64,000 nt of DNA, taken from assembly GCA_023053685.1 (NCBI GenBank), contig JALIGW010000010.1:9093012-9157011 (forward strand), given 5' to 3'. Both the position numbers and the translations under genes were made by a program. Below, one piece after another: positions 33,257-44,851 of the stretch. Within the stretch, counting starts at the first letter, position 1. Each line of letters opens with the position of its first letter. The stretch comes from Diadophis punctatus similis. Taxonomy: Eukaryota > Chordata > Lepidosauria > Squamata > Dipsadidae. The notes under the pieces are model-generated. The model did not search any database and was not told the DNA's origin. It was given only the letters and a program-made list of their open reading frames with translations.

Positions 33257-34943
33257 CCATATTTTTCGGAGTATAGGACGCACCGGAATATAGGACGCAC
33301 CTAGATTTTAGAGGAGGAAAACAAGGAAAAAAGTATTCTGAACCAAATGGTGTAGTAATATAGTATTTAATAAAATACCAGTGTAGCAGAATACTTTTTA
33401 CAACCATGTACACTTTTTACAACCATGTACACTTTTTACAAACTTCAAACTTGACAGCTTTAAGCCTTGTGGACTTCAACTCCCAGAATTCCTCCTCCAG
33501 TCATGCTAGCTCAGGAATGGGAGTTGAAGTCCACAAGTCTTAAAGCTGTCAAGTTTGAAGTTTGTAAAAAGTGTACATGGTTGTAAAAAGTCTTGCCAAG
33601 TTTGAAGACCCTTGCACCCCTAACCCAGGGGTCTTCAAACTTGACAGCTTTAAGCCTTGTGGGCTTCAACTCCCAGAATTCCTCCTCCAGTCATGCTAGC
33701 TCAGGAATGGGAGTTGAAGTCCACAAGTCTTAAAGCTGTCAAGTTTGAAGACCCCTGGGTTAGGGGTGCAAGGGTCTTCAAACTTGACAGCTTTAAGACT
33801 TGTGGACTTCAACTCCAATTCCTGAGCCAGCATCACTGGAGGAGGAATTCTGGGAGTTGAAGTCCACAAGTTTGAAGATCCTTGCACCCCCTTGGCAAGT
33901 TTAAGCCTTGTGGACTTCAACTCCCAGAATTCCTCCTCCAGTCATACGGTTCGAGGTAGAAACAGCGGAGAGGTAGAAACAGCGGAGCCGGGTTAGATGA
34001 ACTGGCTTGAAGCCCAGCTGCCCTTTCAGGGTGGGGATAGGAGAGCAGACCAGCCGCGTCTCGGGAACAACCCGGACTAAATACCCTGCTGCGTGGTGTT
34101 CTGGCAGCGGCTGCTGTCCGTTCCCCACTTTCCCGCCAGTAGATTAGGAAGGCAAGAAAGGGCCAGTGGTGGGTAAGAATCGGGAGGGCGGCAGCCCGGA
34201 TACGACGCGAGACAGGCACTTGGGCAGACATGCGGAGAGGGCTGCCGTGGGGTATCTGGGTGCGTGCGTGTGCAGTGGGGGGTCGCCATGTCTCCGCCCG
34301 GCTTTATTTCCAACTGCCTCCTGGGGGCGGTGGGGGAGATTTGTTCCCCGTCTCATCACAGTTCCTTCTTCCCTTGGGGAGGGGGGGGAGAGTCGGTAAT
34401 TGCGCTCCGCTTTGCGCTCCGCGGATCCTCTTTCTCACCTCCCGTATTGTTTGGCTGAGTCTCTTTAATGGTGGCAGGCTGGAGGCGGCGGCAGTGCTGC
34501 TAGCAGACTACAGGGGGCCAAGCGCAACTCCCGGGGCAATTGGCAGAAAGCGGGGTCGGGGTAGATTTCAGCACTCGAGTCGCGGGAAAGGGGAAGGGAA
34601 GCGAGTTTAGACTCACTCCCGAGAGTTTTGAAGCATGGAGGGGAAGGCTGGAAGGTCTGGGTCAGGGGAGTTCTTCAGCTCCACGGTCTCACGCGGACAG
34701 CAGAAACTCCTCTGTTTGTTGGCGGCAGCAACGGCGGCAACGGCGGCAGAGATGGCGGCTGGGACAGCTGTGGGTGCAGGGACAGCGGTGGTGGGGACGG
34801 CGGCGGCAGCGGCTCCGGCCGAAAACCGCCGAAGGGTGGGGTCTGGTGGGTGGGTAGGGCTGCTTTCGGTGTATAAGACGCACCCAAATTTTCACCCTCT
34901 TTTGGGAGGTAAAAAGGTGCATCTTATACTCCGAAAAATACGG
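33257..34943. mobile_element. TA-flanked DNA transposon, both ends present
   Basis: CCATATTTTTCGGAGTATAG at the left and ATACTCCGAAAAATACGG at the right are inverted, and TA flanks both sides (33255-33256, 34944-34945). The subterminal GTATAGGACGCACC recurs inverted at the right. The interior holds foldbacks of another repeat (33440-33950) and a GC-rich part (33960-34860). No transposase is visible. The superfamily is open; TA duplication allows Tc1/mariner-like among others. Relatives: 9133-10113 and perhaps 2113-4437. Confidence 0.85.
33594..33789. repeat. Palindrome built on ACTTCAACTCCCAGAATTC
   Basis: AAGACCCTTGCACCCCTAAC on the left pairs with its inverse on the right (33757-33778); centre about 33691. 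The arms contain GTCTTCAAACTTGACAGCTT and GGGCTTCAACTCCCAGAATT, terminal motifs of a common squamate repeat. Weaker foldbacks of the same motif lie at 33443-33593 and 33776-33950. Confidence 0.88.
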
Positions 34944-34999
34944 TAAGTTCTCCTGCTTGAAAAGGGGGCTGGACTAGAAGATCTCCAAGGTCCCTTCCA

Positions 35000-35085
35000 T
35001 ATTCTATTCTATTCTATTCTATTCTATTCTATTCTATTCTATTCTATTCTATTCTATTCTATTCTATTCTATTCTATTCTATTCT
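35000..35085. repeat. (ATTCT)n microsatellite at a CR1 3' end
   Basis: About 17 near-perfect ATTCT units follow directly on the CR1 terminal CCTTCCAT. Confidence 0.97.
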
Positions 35086-35530
35086 CACTGAAAACCATTT
35101 ATTGAATCATCTGTCAGTTTGAGATTTGATATCTGTATACTGATGCTTCCCAATTATATTTTTTGACATTGGGCCATCCAAATGAAGCTGTAAAGATACT
35201 GCTCTGAGTATCTTTCAATAGAGTAACACTTCCTCATTCAAGAGTAGTGTATAATCTGTTTTTTTCCTGAACTCACTGCTCCTTCCTTGATCAGGTTATT
35301 CAGACACCATTTCACCTTACAGCTTTATTACTGCAATTTGTTTTACATACGGCTGCTCTTGAAACCAAGCAGAAATTTCAACTGGTCCAGAATGCGGTAA
35401 AATGGGCAGTAATAGCCATGCTTTGGTATGCCCATTTAACACCCTGCTTTGAAAGCTGCATTATAGCAAGTTTGTTTCTGGATGTGATTCAAGATGCTGG
35501 TCATTATCTCTAAAGTCCTATATACTAGGG

Positions 35531-35955
35531 CAGTGATGGCGAACCTTTTTTTCCTCAGGTGCCGAAATAGTGCGCGTGCGCGCTATCGCACACACGTGCA
35601 TGCCCACACCCATAATTCAAAGCCCCCCACTTGCCCCACCCCCCTGCGCATGCGTGCACGACCGCCCCACTCCCCCATTTCCCGACTTCCAGTGGGCCCG
35701 GTAGGCCCATTTTTCGCCCTCCCCAGGCTCCAGAGGCTTTCTTGAGCTTGGGGAGTGCAAAAACGCCCCCCCCCCGCCACCCCGGAGGCCCTCTGGAGGC
35801 TGAAATCGCCCGCCCAGAGCCTCTGCGCAAGCCAAAAATCAGCTGGCGGGCACGAACATGCACGCTGAAGCTGAGCTAGGGCAACGGCTCGCGTGCCAGC
35901 AGATATGGCTCCGCGTGCCACCTGTGGCACCCGTGCCATAGGTTCGCCATCACTG
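35531..35955. mobile_element. hAT-like MITE, CAGTGATGGC family
   Basis: CAGTGATGGCGAACC at the left and GGTTCGCCATCACTG at the right are perfect inverted ends; 8-bp flanks TACTAGGG and TACTAGCG agree at seven positions. 425 bp, GC-rich, with an NRF1-like TGCGCATGCGTG at 35645. Confidence 0.92.
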
Positions 35956-36082
35956 TACTAGCGTCTGGCTACTTGAGGGACTGCTTATTTCCACCAGTAA
36001 CTACCAATCTGCTTTAATCCAGCAGAGTTGGCATGCTCTAGGTTCCTTTGACCAAACAATGCCATCTATCAGTACCCTGGAA

Positions 36083-36257
36083 CAGCGGTGGGTTGCTCCC
36101 GGTTCGGACTGGTTCTTAGAACCGGTAGCGGCGGCAGCGGGAGGCTCTGCCCATCTACCCATAACACTCCACCCACCCGCCTGGGACGCGCATGCACAGA
36201 AGTATCACACACACACACGCGCGAACCGGTAGCAAAATTATTTACAACCCACCACTG
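36083..36257. mobile_element. Small hAT-like MITE, CAGYGGTGGGTT ends
   Basis: CAGCGGTGGGTT at the left pairs with AACCCACCACTG at the right; perfect 8-bp duplication CCCTGGAA (36075-36082 and 36258-36265). 175 bp. Confidence 0.93.
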
Positions 36258-36499
36258 CCCTGGAAACATGTTTTCTCTGTCACAGTGCCTACCTTCTGGA
36301 ATAAGGTTCTTATTGAGATTCAGGAGGATCGTACCCTACTGGGACTTAAAGACCTGGCTCTCCAACCAGGCACTTGTTCATCATATAACTGAGACTAGAA
36401 TCTATAATCTTTATCGGTACTGTTTGTGCATGTGGAAGCTTGGAACATGTGAAATTCAGATTAGATTACAGATTACAAATTAACAGAGTTGGAAATGAA

Positions 36500-37023
36500 T
36501 GGCAGTTCAATCTCTTCTTGTTTATTCATTATTTCTGTGTTGTTTTTATTGTTTTATAGTCTTATGTTTCCTGTGAACTGCCCAGAATAATCAGGAGTCA
36601 TATTGTTAAATAAATAGATAAATTGGTTTTGATGTAATATTTCAATTACTGAATGACTGAAAATAAATTTTTCATATATGCAAATTATTAAAATAATATA
36701 TTGGATATGACATATAACTCAATATATTGAAGAGTCATAGTGTGTTTCCAAAGGCTTTTATGTGAAGATACTGCAGAAATATTGATTTTTCTAGTCTCGC
36801 AGAAGAATGCTTCAGTAATGTAAGAGTACTTATACTACACTGAAATATAAGAAACTTATTTTTCATGACTATCCAGTACCAAGTTTAGAGGTAAATCAAC
36901 AATTTGTGTAGAGCTAGCACATTTCACACAGTATGTCTGTATATATAAATTCATATCGGATGGCAATTCATATGTTTGAAGAGCTTTGCCTGAAGATGCT
37001 AAAAGAACCACCTGCACATAAAG
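36500..37023. other. Unassigned AT-rich spacer
   Basis: No supported feature. Confidence 0.5.
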
Positions 37024-37031
37024 ACCTAAGG

Positions 37032-37367
37032 TCATGATGGTGAACCTATAGCACGCGTGCCCAAAGTGGCATGCAGAGCCATATTGCCTGGCATGCATGG
37101 CGTTGCCTGTTCCTCTTCTGGGTTTCTGGTGCGCATGTGCATGTGACAATCAGCTGGCCTTTGCGTAAGCTGGTCTTCCGTTTTCTGGCATGAGCATACG
37201 CGCCGGCCAGCCAATCGGCGCATATGCATGCATGGCAGTAACCGGAAGACTTGCTGGCTGGCACCCATGAGTGCACCAGAAACCTCCTCTTCCTGGTCCT
37301 GGCCCAGATGAGCACCCAGAAGTGCTCCCTTTTTGGCACTCGGTGCCGAAAAGGTTCACCATCACTG
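37032..37367. mobile_element. hAT-like MITE, CAGTGATGGC family
   Basis: Left end TCATGATGGTGAACC (decayed), right end GGTTCACCATCACTG, perfect 8-bp duplication ACCTAAGG (37024-37031 and 37368-37375). 336 bp. Confidence 0.9.
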
Positions 37368-37424
37368 ACCTAAGGCATCAAGTTGAATGTTTAAACTGTC
37401 AAATTAATTTGAAGATTGATTTCT

Positions 37425-37990
37425 TATCACCAGTCACAATCGAGAGAGTCCAGAAATATTTCACAAGAAGAGTCCTCCACTCCTCTGCTCGCAACAGAAT
37501 ACCTTATTCCACCAGACTTGAAATTTTGGGCTTAGACAATTTAGAACTACGTCGCCTTCAATCTGATCTAAATGTAGTTCATAAAATCATCTGCCACAAT
37601 GTCCTACCTGTCAATGACTACTTCAGCTTCAACCGCAACAATACACGAGCAAACAATAGATACAAACTTAATGTAAACCACTACAAACTCGACTGCAGAA
37701 AATACGACTTCAGCAACAGAGTGATCAATCCCTGGAATGCACTACCTGATTCTGTGGTTTCTTCCCCAAACCCCGAAAACTTTAACCTTAGACTGTCTAC
37801 AGTCAACCTCACCCCATTCCTAAGAGGTCTGTAAGGGGCGTGCATAAGTGCACCATCGTGCCTATCGTCCCTGTCCTACTGTCCTATTGTCCTCATTTAT
37901 CTGTACTTACTTTGCTTATGTTTATGTTTATACAAATACATGCTATCTTGTAAATGTTTGACAAACAAATAAACAAATAAATAAAAAAAT
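37425..37990 (+). pseudogene. LINE RT C-terminal domain with 3' end
   Basis: An open stretch to 37834 encodes QKYFTRRVLHSS, YSTRLEILGLDNLELRRLQS, DLNVVHKIICHN and FSNRVINPWNALPDSVVSSP. This is the conserved region after the RT of CR1/Rex1-like LINEs. It reads without a stop for about 136 codons; the first 50 or so codons of the open frame belong to the MITE upstream. A 3' untranslated region follows, ending in an AAAC/AAAT-type tail near 37960-37990. 5'-truncated at about 37425. Confidence 0.8.
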
Positions 37991-39626
37991 ATATTGAACT
38001 TTTAAAAGGTTAAGCAGATGAGCTGAATAATTTTAACTAGATGACACATTTTCAGATCTATGCCATCATCTGAAAGCAAGGGAGTGATATACTGTCATTC
38101 ATTCATCAACAAGTTGGTGAGTAATACAACAGCACATACTTTAAATACAATTTTCTTGATTGGATGTGATTTTTTTTCCTTTTAAACAGACACTGTTCAG
38201 ATCACATTCATTCAGTAACATAATTAAATGTCAGCAACACTATATGATCTTTGTGACAAGCAATATTGTCAAGGTTCCAAATAGTAGTCGAGCAGAAATC
38301 AGAATCCAAGGCAAAGAGTTCACCAAAGTTCCAATTTAATGCAGACACAATGTTGGTAACGCATGGGGAAACCCAAATCTAATTTTCTCCCAAGTTCCCA
38401 CTTGATAGGAAATGGGCACTCCTTTCCCCCCCACCCCCATCAGGGTCACATTGCCCACTCATCTTCTGCCAGCGTGGCACGTCTCCTCCCAGCTTCTTGC
38501 AGGTGCTGGACAAAAGATGACCTACCAGCTTCTTGCAGGTGCTGGACAAAAGATGACCTTGGAGAAGTAACGAAGAATGTGTGATATCTCTAACTTCTCA
38601 CGCTCACTGTATTCCCCCTCCCCACTCCATGTCTTCTATGTAGAACGATGACAAACGATGCTTTGTCAAATATATTATGAGAATAATATCATCATGAAAT
38701 TCTAGCAGGCGGCAGTACCTGGTCAACTTTGTCTCGCTCATAAATTCAGCAAGGGCAGGTATGGTTAGCATTTGGCAGGGATACTTGTAAAGAATATGGG
38801 GCTTTAGGGTGAATTGAACCATCAAAAAAATAAAAATAAATCCCAGAATAAGGAAAGGGCAATTCCTTTCTACATTGTTTGCAAGAATAATATGTGGATT
38901 TATCCATGAAGATACAAAAATGGAGTTCAATTTAAAGAAGACATTAGTTGTTATATTGAAAATCGAATTCAAATGACTGCTTTGCAAATCTTTCAAAAGT
39001 CAAGTCATTATTTCAAATTTCATTTTAATGTGTCCCTTTCTATCCAAAATCCCTCTGATTTTATATTCAATCTTACGTGATAAATTATTTTTCTACAAAC
39101 AAAAATCTTTTATGTGTAATTGCAATGTAAAATTTTGAGAATGTATTAGAATGTATTTGATATAAAACAAGTCAATAGTCTTTGTACATTTATTCTAATA
39201 AGTGTTTTAGTTTTTGTTATTTAATATTTATTATACAAATATAATTGAAGGTGGCATTATTATTATTAGTAATAGTTGCATTTTGCTGCATCTGCATTAC
39301 GTTACTTATAAACTCCCAAGAGGAACAAGTTTACTTTTTAAAGAAAAGTTACTTATCACCAACAGAAGTATAAACTGGAAAATAAATGGTGATAGTATTT
39401 GGAGAGGTTGGAGAGGTTCTCCAATCAGAATGAGCTGTTTAACAACAAACTGTTCATGACAATGAGAGTGGTTCTCTAGCACTTATTATCTTCTTTTTAA
39501 TAGTATCTAATGAAATAGTCTGCTGATTTGCATTCTGGAAATGGAATTTCCTGGTTTTTTAGGAATATATTTCAATAATATAAATAGATATAATACAGAT
39601 ATAATAGTGTGGGGGAATGACTTTTT
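37991..39626. other. Unassigned region with a 36-bp tandem duplication
   Basis: Mostly AT-rich. At 38489-38560 the unit CCAGCTTCTTGCAGGTGCTG... occurs twice with a 36-bp period. TGTCAAGGTTCC at 38267 could open an LTR, but no end was found. Confidence 0.45.
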
Positions 39627-40985
39627 ATTTATTTATTTATTTATTTATTTATAAGAGTTGTTATAGGCCGCCCAATCCCATGGGACTCAGGGCGGCTTAC
39701 AACAGAGATTAGAACTACACATTAAAATAGCTTCTAAAAACATCATGTTACAATTTAAAAAACCATTCATACATGGGGGAGTCGTCTCTTCACCCCGCCT
39801 GCCGGAAGAGCCATGTTTTTACTGCCTTGCGGAAGGCCAGTAGGGTGGGGATAGTCCGGATCTCTGGCGGGAGTTGGTTCCAGAGAGATGGGGCTCCCAC
39901 AGAGAAAGCCCTCCCCCGTGGGCCCGCCAGCCGGCATTGTTTGGCAGACGGGACCCGGAGGAGGCCCTCTCTGTGGGACCTAACTGGTCGTAGGGAGGAA
40001 TGTGGCAGGATGCGGTCCCGAAGGTAACCTGGCCCTGAGCCCTGTAGGGCTTTAAAGGTCAAAACCAACACCTTGAATTGCGACCGGAGACTAATGGGCA
40101 GCCAATGCAGCTGGCGGAGGATGGGTGTTACGTGGGTGTATCTCGGTACACCCACCACAGCTCGCGCAGCTGCATTCTGTACCAATTGTAGTCTCCGGAT
40201 GCTCTTCGAGGGTAGCCCCATGTAGAGCCCATTACAGTAGTCAAGCCGTGAGGTGACAAGGGCATGAGTGACTGTGAGCAAAGCCTCCCTCTCCAAGTAG
40301 GGTCACAATTGGTGCACAAGGCGGATCTGTGCAAAGGTCCCCCTAGCCACAGCTGAAAGATGTTGCTCCAATTTAAGCTGTGGATCTAGGAGGACACCCA
40401 AATTGCGAACCTGTTCTGAGGGAGTCAATTTTTCTCCCCCGAGAACCAAGGAGGGACAGTCGACATAGTCCTTGGGGGGCAATATCCAGAGCCACTCAGT
40501 CTTGTCTGGATTGAGCCTGAGTCTATTCACTCCCATCCAGACCCTCACATCGTCCAGGCAGCGGCACATTACATCAACTGCTTCACTGAACTGACACGGA
40601 GTGGAGATGTACAACTGGGTATCGTCAGCATATTGTTGATACCTCACCCCATGTCGTCGGATGATCTCACCCAGCGGTTTCATGTAAATGTTGAACAGGA
40701 TGGGCGAGAGGACCGAGCCCTGTGGCACCCCGCAAACCAGGAGCCTAGGGGCTGACCTCTGCCCTCCTGTCAACACCGACTGCGTCCTGTCGGAGAGGAA
40801 GGAGGAGAACCACCGAAGGACGGTGCCCCCCACTCCCACCTCCCCAAGACGACGCAGAAGGATACCATGGTTGATGGTATCGAAAGCCGCTGAGAGGTCA
40901 AGTAACACCAAGATGGAGGAGTGACCTCCATCTCGGGCTCGCCAGAGATCATCCATCAGAGCGACCAACTTTGGCACACAGGACA
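39627..40985 (-). mobile_element. L2 LINE, 5'-truncated, recent-looking
   Basis: Minus strand: RT from just before LVALMDDLWRARDGG to the end of ORF2, the 3' untranslated region (AAGCCGCCCTGAGTCCCATG near 39700) and an AAAT tail at 39627-39652. The reading frame has only one visible stop, which suggests a young copy. Relatives: 27436-27625, 47641-48416, 50512. Confidence 0.88.
39790..40985 (-). pseudogene. L2 ORF2 3' half (RT to C-terminus) with one nonsense codon
   Basis: The frame includes [40 protein letters not shown], the catalytic YADDTQLYIS, then the thumb (LNPDKTEWLWI) and the C-terminal domain (RLQLVQNAAARAVVGVPRYT, LHWLPISLRSQFKVLVLTFK, PSLWNQLPPEIRTIP). The only break seen is a TGA at 40303-40305 where related copies suggest Trp, after LVHQL. 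The N-terminal endonuclease and the start of RT are missing through 5' truncation. It encodes an enzyme that would reverse transcribe L2 RNA if whole. Confidence 0.85.
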
Positions 40986-41074
40986 AAGAGCTGCAGCCAC
41001 GGCTAAAGTCTGATAAGAAGCAGCTTAACCTACAGAAGAATGTGGACATGACAAACATCTCAGAAGAAACCAAG

Positions 41075-43379
41075 TTTTTTGGACTGTAAAGGCAATGGGG
41101 GATAAATATACCTCCAGACTTGTGTGATTCTGTAAATGCAGCATTACAATAAAGTTGAACTAGTACTGGATATGCTTTTTTTCTAGCCTACTTGACAAAG
41201 CTGACAATTTTTCACACTATGGTTGGAAATTGCACACTTAAAATTAATATTAGCTAAAAATGAAAGACTTTTGAATGTACAAACCTATAATGACTACCAT
41301 AAAATGGTAGAAAAAGAATGCATTACTTTATTTTGAGTGATACTTTTTGTGTGTCTTGCTTATTGCAATGTGCTGGTAAAAAAGATGAGTAGTTTATTCT
41401 TGCATGACTCCGTTTATCTAAGTATTTCACTCAGAAGCAATATGAACACAAGAGACTCCTACTCCAACTGGCAAAAGGCATTATGAAATAGAAATCCTAT
41501 CATTTACTTACAAAATGAATGGAGAGTTTGGGAGATATGCTATATATCTCAAGGAAAAGATAATTCCATGAAGTAGATGCCACTATTGTGGGATCCTGCT
41601 GCCTTGTCAACACATCTTTTCATAAGGTTCAGGTATCTCATTGATCTTCTGCTAGAGAAGATCAAACCAAAAGAGGCAATTTCAATGACTATCATTAGAG
41701 AGCCATAACAGCCATAGTCAGATGTGTATGGCCTTGGTGATTACACCAGATAACACCAGCAGCAGTTGCATCCTCTAATCTAGACAAGACCAATCAGCTC
41801 CAACAACAAAAACAGCCAGTTGGTAGTTGGTAATGCCAGGGTCTGTGGCTAGAATAGTTAGAGTTAAGATACAGCTGAAAAGAAGAATAAAATATTTTAT
41901 AGAAATTATAGGATACAAACAAGTAATGTCTAATATTAGACAGCTATAAATAGTGGAAAAAAGATAATGAGAAGAAGAAATAGGTAGCAAAACTTAGATA
42001 AAGTATAACAGAAATAAGTTAAAAAGCAGCAGAAGAGTAACAGACTAAAAATAGAAGCTTCGATAAAGCTAACTAAGGAAAATAAGATAGAATTTAGATT
42101 AGTATAGCTTAAGAAACAGGAGATACATGATGAAGATTATTGTATATAAGTGACAGATTGACTGATTGGCAAATCCATCAAAGTTATGGATACACCTTTC
42201 CTTTAAAAATACCCACAACATCAGTCTTTTCTCTACATATTGGTTTACTATGTTATTGACTCTACTGATGTGATAGCCATTTACTTGATGAGAAATAGCC
42301 CTGAGGAAATGCTACAGCTGTCATGCATTAATCTTACTCGGGTTGTTTTCTGGCAACAGTTTCATTAAATTTGTATAGCTGTTTATGATTAATCATTGAT
42401 TTGTTTAAAAGTAAGTATTCTAAAACAATATATATATATGAGCAGGCCTCCACAATGGGAAATATGTCATTTTAAATGTTTATTTTCCTTTCTGAGAACA
42501 AGGAATAACTGGTAATAGATTTTTTAGACTTCAAGTTCTCACAACAATTCAGTTCTGTTTTGAAATTTGCATTTTAAATCTCCATATTTTGTACTTTGAT
42601 AAACAATATTTGAATAATTTGATAGAACTTGTTTGTTAGAACAATCTCTTGGATATATCAATTGGGTTTAAAATAATAGAGTAGCCTACAGAGACATTGT
42701 GAAGAACTGTAACATTATATAAAAATCCTTAATCAGGGCAAACCTGATTAAAAGAGTAACCTGGGTGAGAAAAATCAAACTAATGATGTTTGGTGGTTCT
42801 TTTGATTCGGAGAGGATCAGATTTGTCAATTTGAGACTACTATTAAATTTTACTTTGAACCAGGAAGCATTAATAGCTAAAACTGTGTTATTTGAGGAAA
42901 AGGAAGAAAAATAGTAAGAAAGAACATACAGTAGAATGTATACAAATTATGTTGCTCTTCCCCAAGATGGTGTGCTGAACAATGGGCAATTCTTTTTCTC
43001 CCATTGACAAACAGCTGATTTTGCAACCAACGCTGGATATTTGGTGTCTCTGCTCCCCGTTATTTGAAGGGGAAACTAGGAAAGACCCAAGATGACCTTT
43101 GGATTATCATGCCCTGACAGGATCCCAAAATTCTCAGTGATCAGAAGGTGTAGTCTCTTGCCACCTTTTCCCTTCAGCTGCTTGTTTTCTTAAGTATGCT
43201 TGGCTTTTAACTGCACTTGTTGAAGCTTTACAATATCTTGATTTATGACTAGTTGATTTCTGACCAATTTGCTGAATTTTTACAACTTTTTTGCTGAATT
43301 TTTACAACTTTTTTTTCCTATTCTTTCACTATTTACTATTAAATTCTAAACTATGTTTTTAGCTGTAAAGAGGTTTGTG
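41075..43379. other. Unassigned AT-rich region
   Basis: About 2.3 kb without supported genes. Near 42956 CCCCAAGATGGTGTGCTGAA resembles the start of an L1 leader, but nothing else supports that. Confidence 0.45.
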
Positions 43380-43750
43380 GTGGGACTTACATTTACACAG
43401 AATTATATTACAAATTTTCTTCTTTTTAACCAGCAGTAACCTCTCAAAGGTCTTCAGAACTACAGATGACAGAGCAACCAGCTCCTTGATGGAAGGTTTC
43501 TTGGGAACTGAGAAGATAGTACAGTGTTTGAAGCAAGAAGGGACATGATACATCTCCAGTGATTTATTAAAGATGTGGGTGAAGATGGTGGCTCATTGTT
43601 CAGCACAAGCTTTCAAGCAGGAAGGAGTTATTCCATCTGGGCCTGGTGCTTTTCCAATCTTTTGTCTATGAAATAGATCTTGCACATTTTTTCTAAGATC
43701 ACCAGAGGGGGGGGCAGAGGGATGGAGATAGGTATAGGAGATTTGGCTAC
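43380..43750 (-). pseudogene. LINE RT fragment, Rex1/L2-like
   Basis: Minus strand: KIGKAPGPDGI (about 43660-43630), then IFTHIFNKSLEMYHVPSCFK and VPKKPSIKEL, then SSVVLKTFERLLL. These are RT motifs 0-2 of Rex1/L2-type LINEs; the motif-A block and beyond are missing. A frame break and one stop are seen. It could be a sister of the piece at 32169-32489. Confidence 0.8.
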
Positions 43751-43753
43751 TGT

Positions 43754-44725
43754 TTTTTTAATTTCAAAAAGTTTTATTAGTACAAAGTACAAACATTTTT
43801 CTCTTTTTCTCCCCCCCTCCCCCCAACCCCCTCCCCTTCCCCCCATCCTCTCCCCCTCTCACCCACCCACCCCTGACTTCCCAGAAAAAGCACAGGGTAT
43901 AATATTCAATAAAGATGAGATTAAAATATACTAACAAATTATTAATTTCAAAATTTCTCTAGATCTTTAACTCCTTGTTACTCAAAACCTTTTAAGCATA
44001 GTCTAAAAATCAGCTAACATTTCAATATATCAGACTGTTAATTTATTCCACTATGTATCTTTCATTTATATAGTCTTTAAGATATAATAATAAAAAGAAG
44101 AAAAAGAAGAAATCTTTCACCATTTCAACCAGCTACACAACCATCAACGTCATTTCCTTGATGATAAATAGATCTTCCTTCTTCCGACGCTATACCTCCT
44201 TGATAAACATAAAATTAAAATATACTAACAAGTTATTAATTCCAATATTTCTCTAGTTCTTTAACCCCTTATTACTCAGAACCTTTTAAGCATAATCTAA
44301 AAATCAAACACATTGTTAATAACCTAACATTCCAATATATCAAATTATTAATTTCACAATTATTCTAAATCTTTAATTCCATATAACTCAAAACCTTTTA
44401 AAAGTAGTCAAAAAGAAAAATTTTTAGTCCAATCCTCTATGTGTCTTTCATTTATATAATCTTTAAAATATAGTAATAAAAAGAAGAAAAGAAAAAAGAA
44501 AAGAAAAAAGGAAAAAAGAGGAAAAAAGAAAGAAATCTTTCTTTCACCATCTCGGCCAGATACACAGCCCTCAGTGTCATTTCCTCGATAGTAAATGGAT
44601 CTTCTTACTGCAAAATACCAATTTTTATTCTTCTCTCCATCTGGCCTATGACAACCCATACTGAAACCAAGTTCTAATCATTCCTTCTTCTCATTCAAAC
44701 TTTAGATCTGACTCTTGCACCCACT
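43754..44725 (-). mobile_element. L1-derived 3' part without ORF2
   Basis: Inverted copy of about 31030-32168: same end (AGTTTTATT and AGTACAAAGTACAAACATTT on the plus strand) and the same block TCTGGCCGAGATGG and TATCGAGGAAATGA in the middle. No ORF2. It supports a family of ORF2-less L1 derivatives. Confidence 0.65.
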
Positions 44726-44751
44726 TGTGGTTTGGTAATTTTTTTAAAAAC

Positions 44752-44850
44752 TTAATCATGTGATGTTTTTTGCATTTGCGGAGCCGGGGTGGGCGTGATG
44801 CATGATGCATCTGGCCCATGGGCCACCAGTTTGACACCCCTGACATAGCT
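44752..44850. mobile_element. hAT-like right-end fragment
   Basis: CTGGCCCATGGGCCACCAGT then TTGACACCCCTG, the same right end as the element at 15065-20712. No left end was found. Confidence 0.6.
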
Positions 44851-44851
44851 G

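Larger units (their letters stand above)
32490..35085 (+). mobile_element. CR1 LINE, split by a DNA transposon
   Basis: RT blocks [20 protein letters not shown] and [10 protein letters not shown] lie at 32531-32791, then the C-terminal part (GCINRGIESRSREVLVPLYK, LVRPHLEYCNQFW) at 32861-33010 with frame breaks, then the 3' untranslated region (about 33110-33256). The sequence stops at a TA and resumes at 34946 with TCTCCTGCTTG and GGCTGGACTAGAAGATCTCC, ending in (ATTCT)n. The transposon 33257-34943 therefore entered an existing CR1. Confidence 0.9.
35086..36480 (+). mobile_element. Old L2-type LINE fragment, split by two MITEs
   Basis: Weak matches to the L2 C-terminal region: a QLVQNA-like block at about 35380-35400, KVLYT at about 35511, then after the first insertion GYLRDCLFPP at about 35970, and after the second VFSVTVPTFWNKVL at about 36268 and TLLGLKDLALQPG-like at 36335. 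Frames are heavily broken, so this is much older than the L2 copies at 39627 and 47641. A short CR1-like terminal repeat lies at 36455-36495. Confidence 0.6.

Noticed and set aside
33440..33960. Regularly spaced repeats resembling a CRISPR array
   Set aside because: Repeats alternate in orientation, spacers are not uniform, and the DNA is eukaryotic transposon sequence.
38267..38590. Possible solo LTR starting TGTCAAGGTTCC
   Set aside because: No matching end and no target duplication found.
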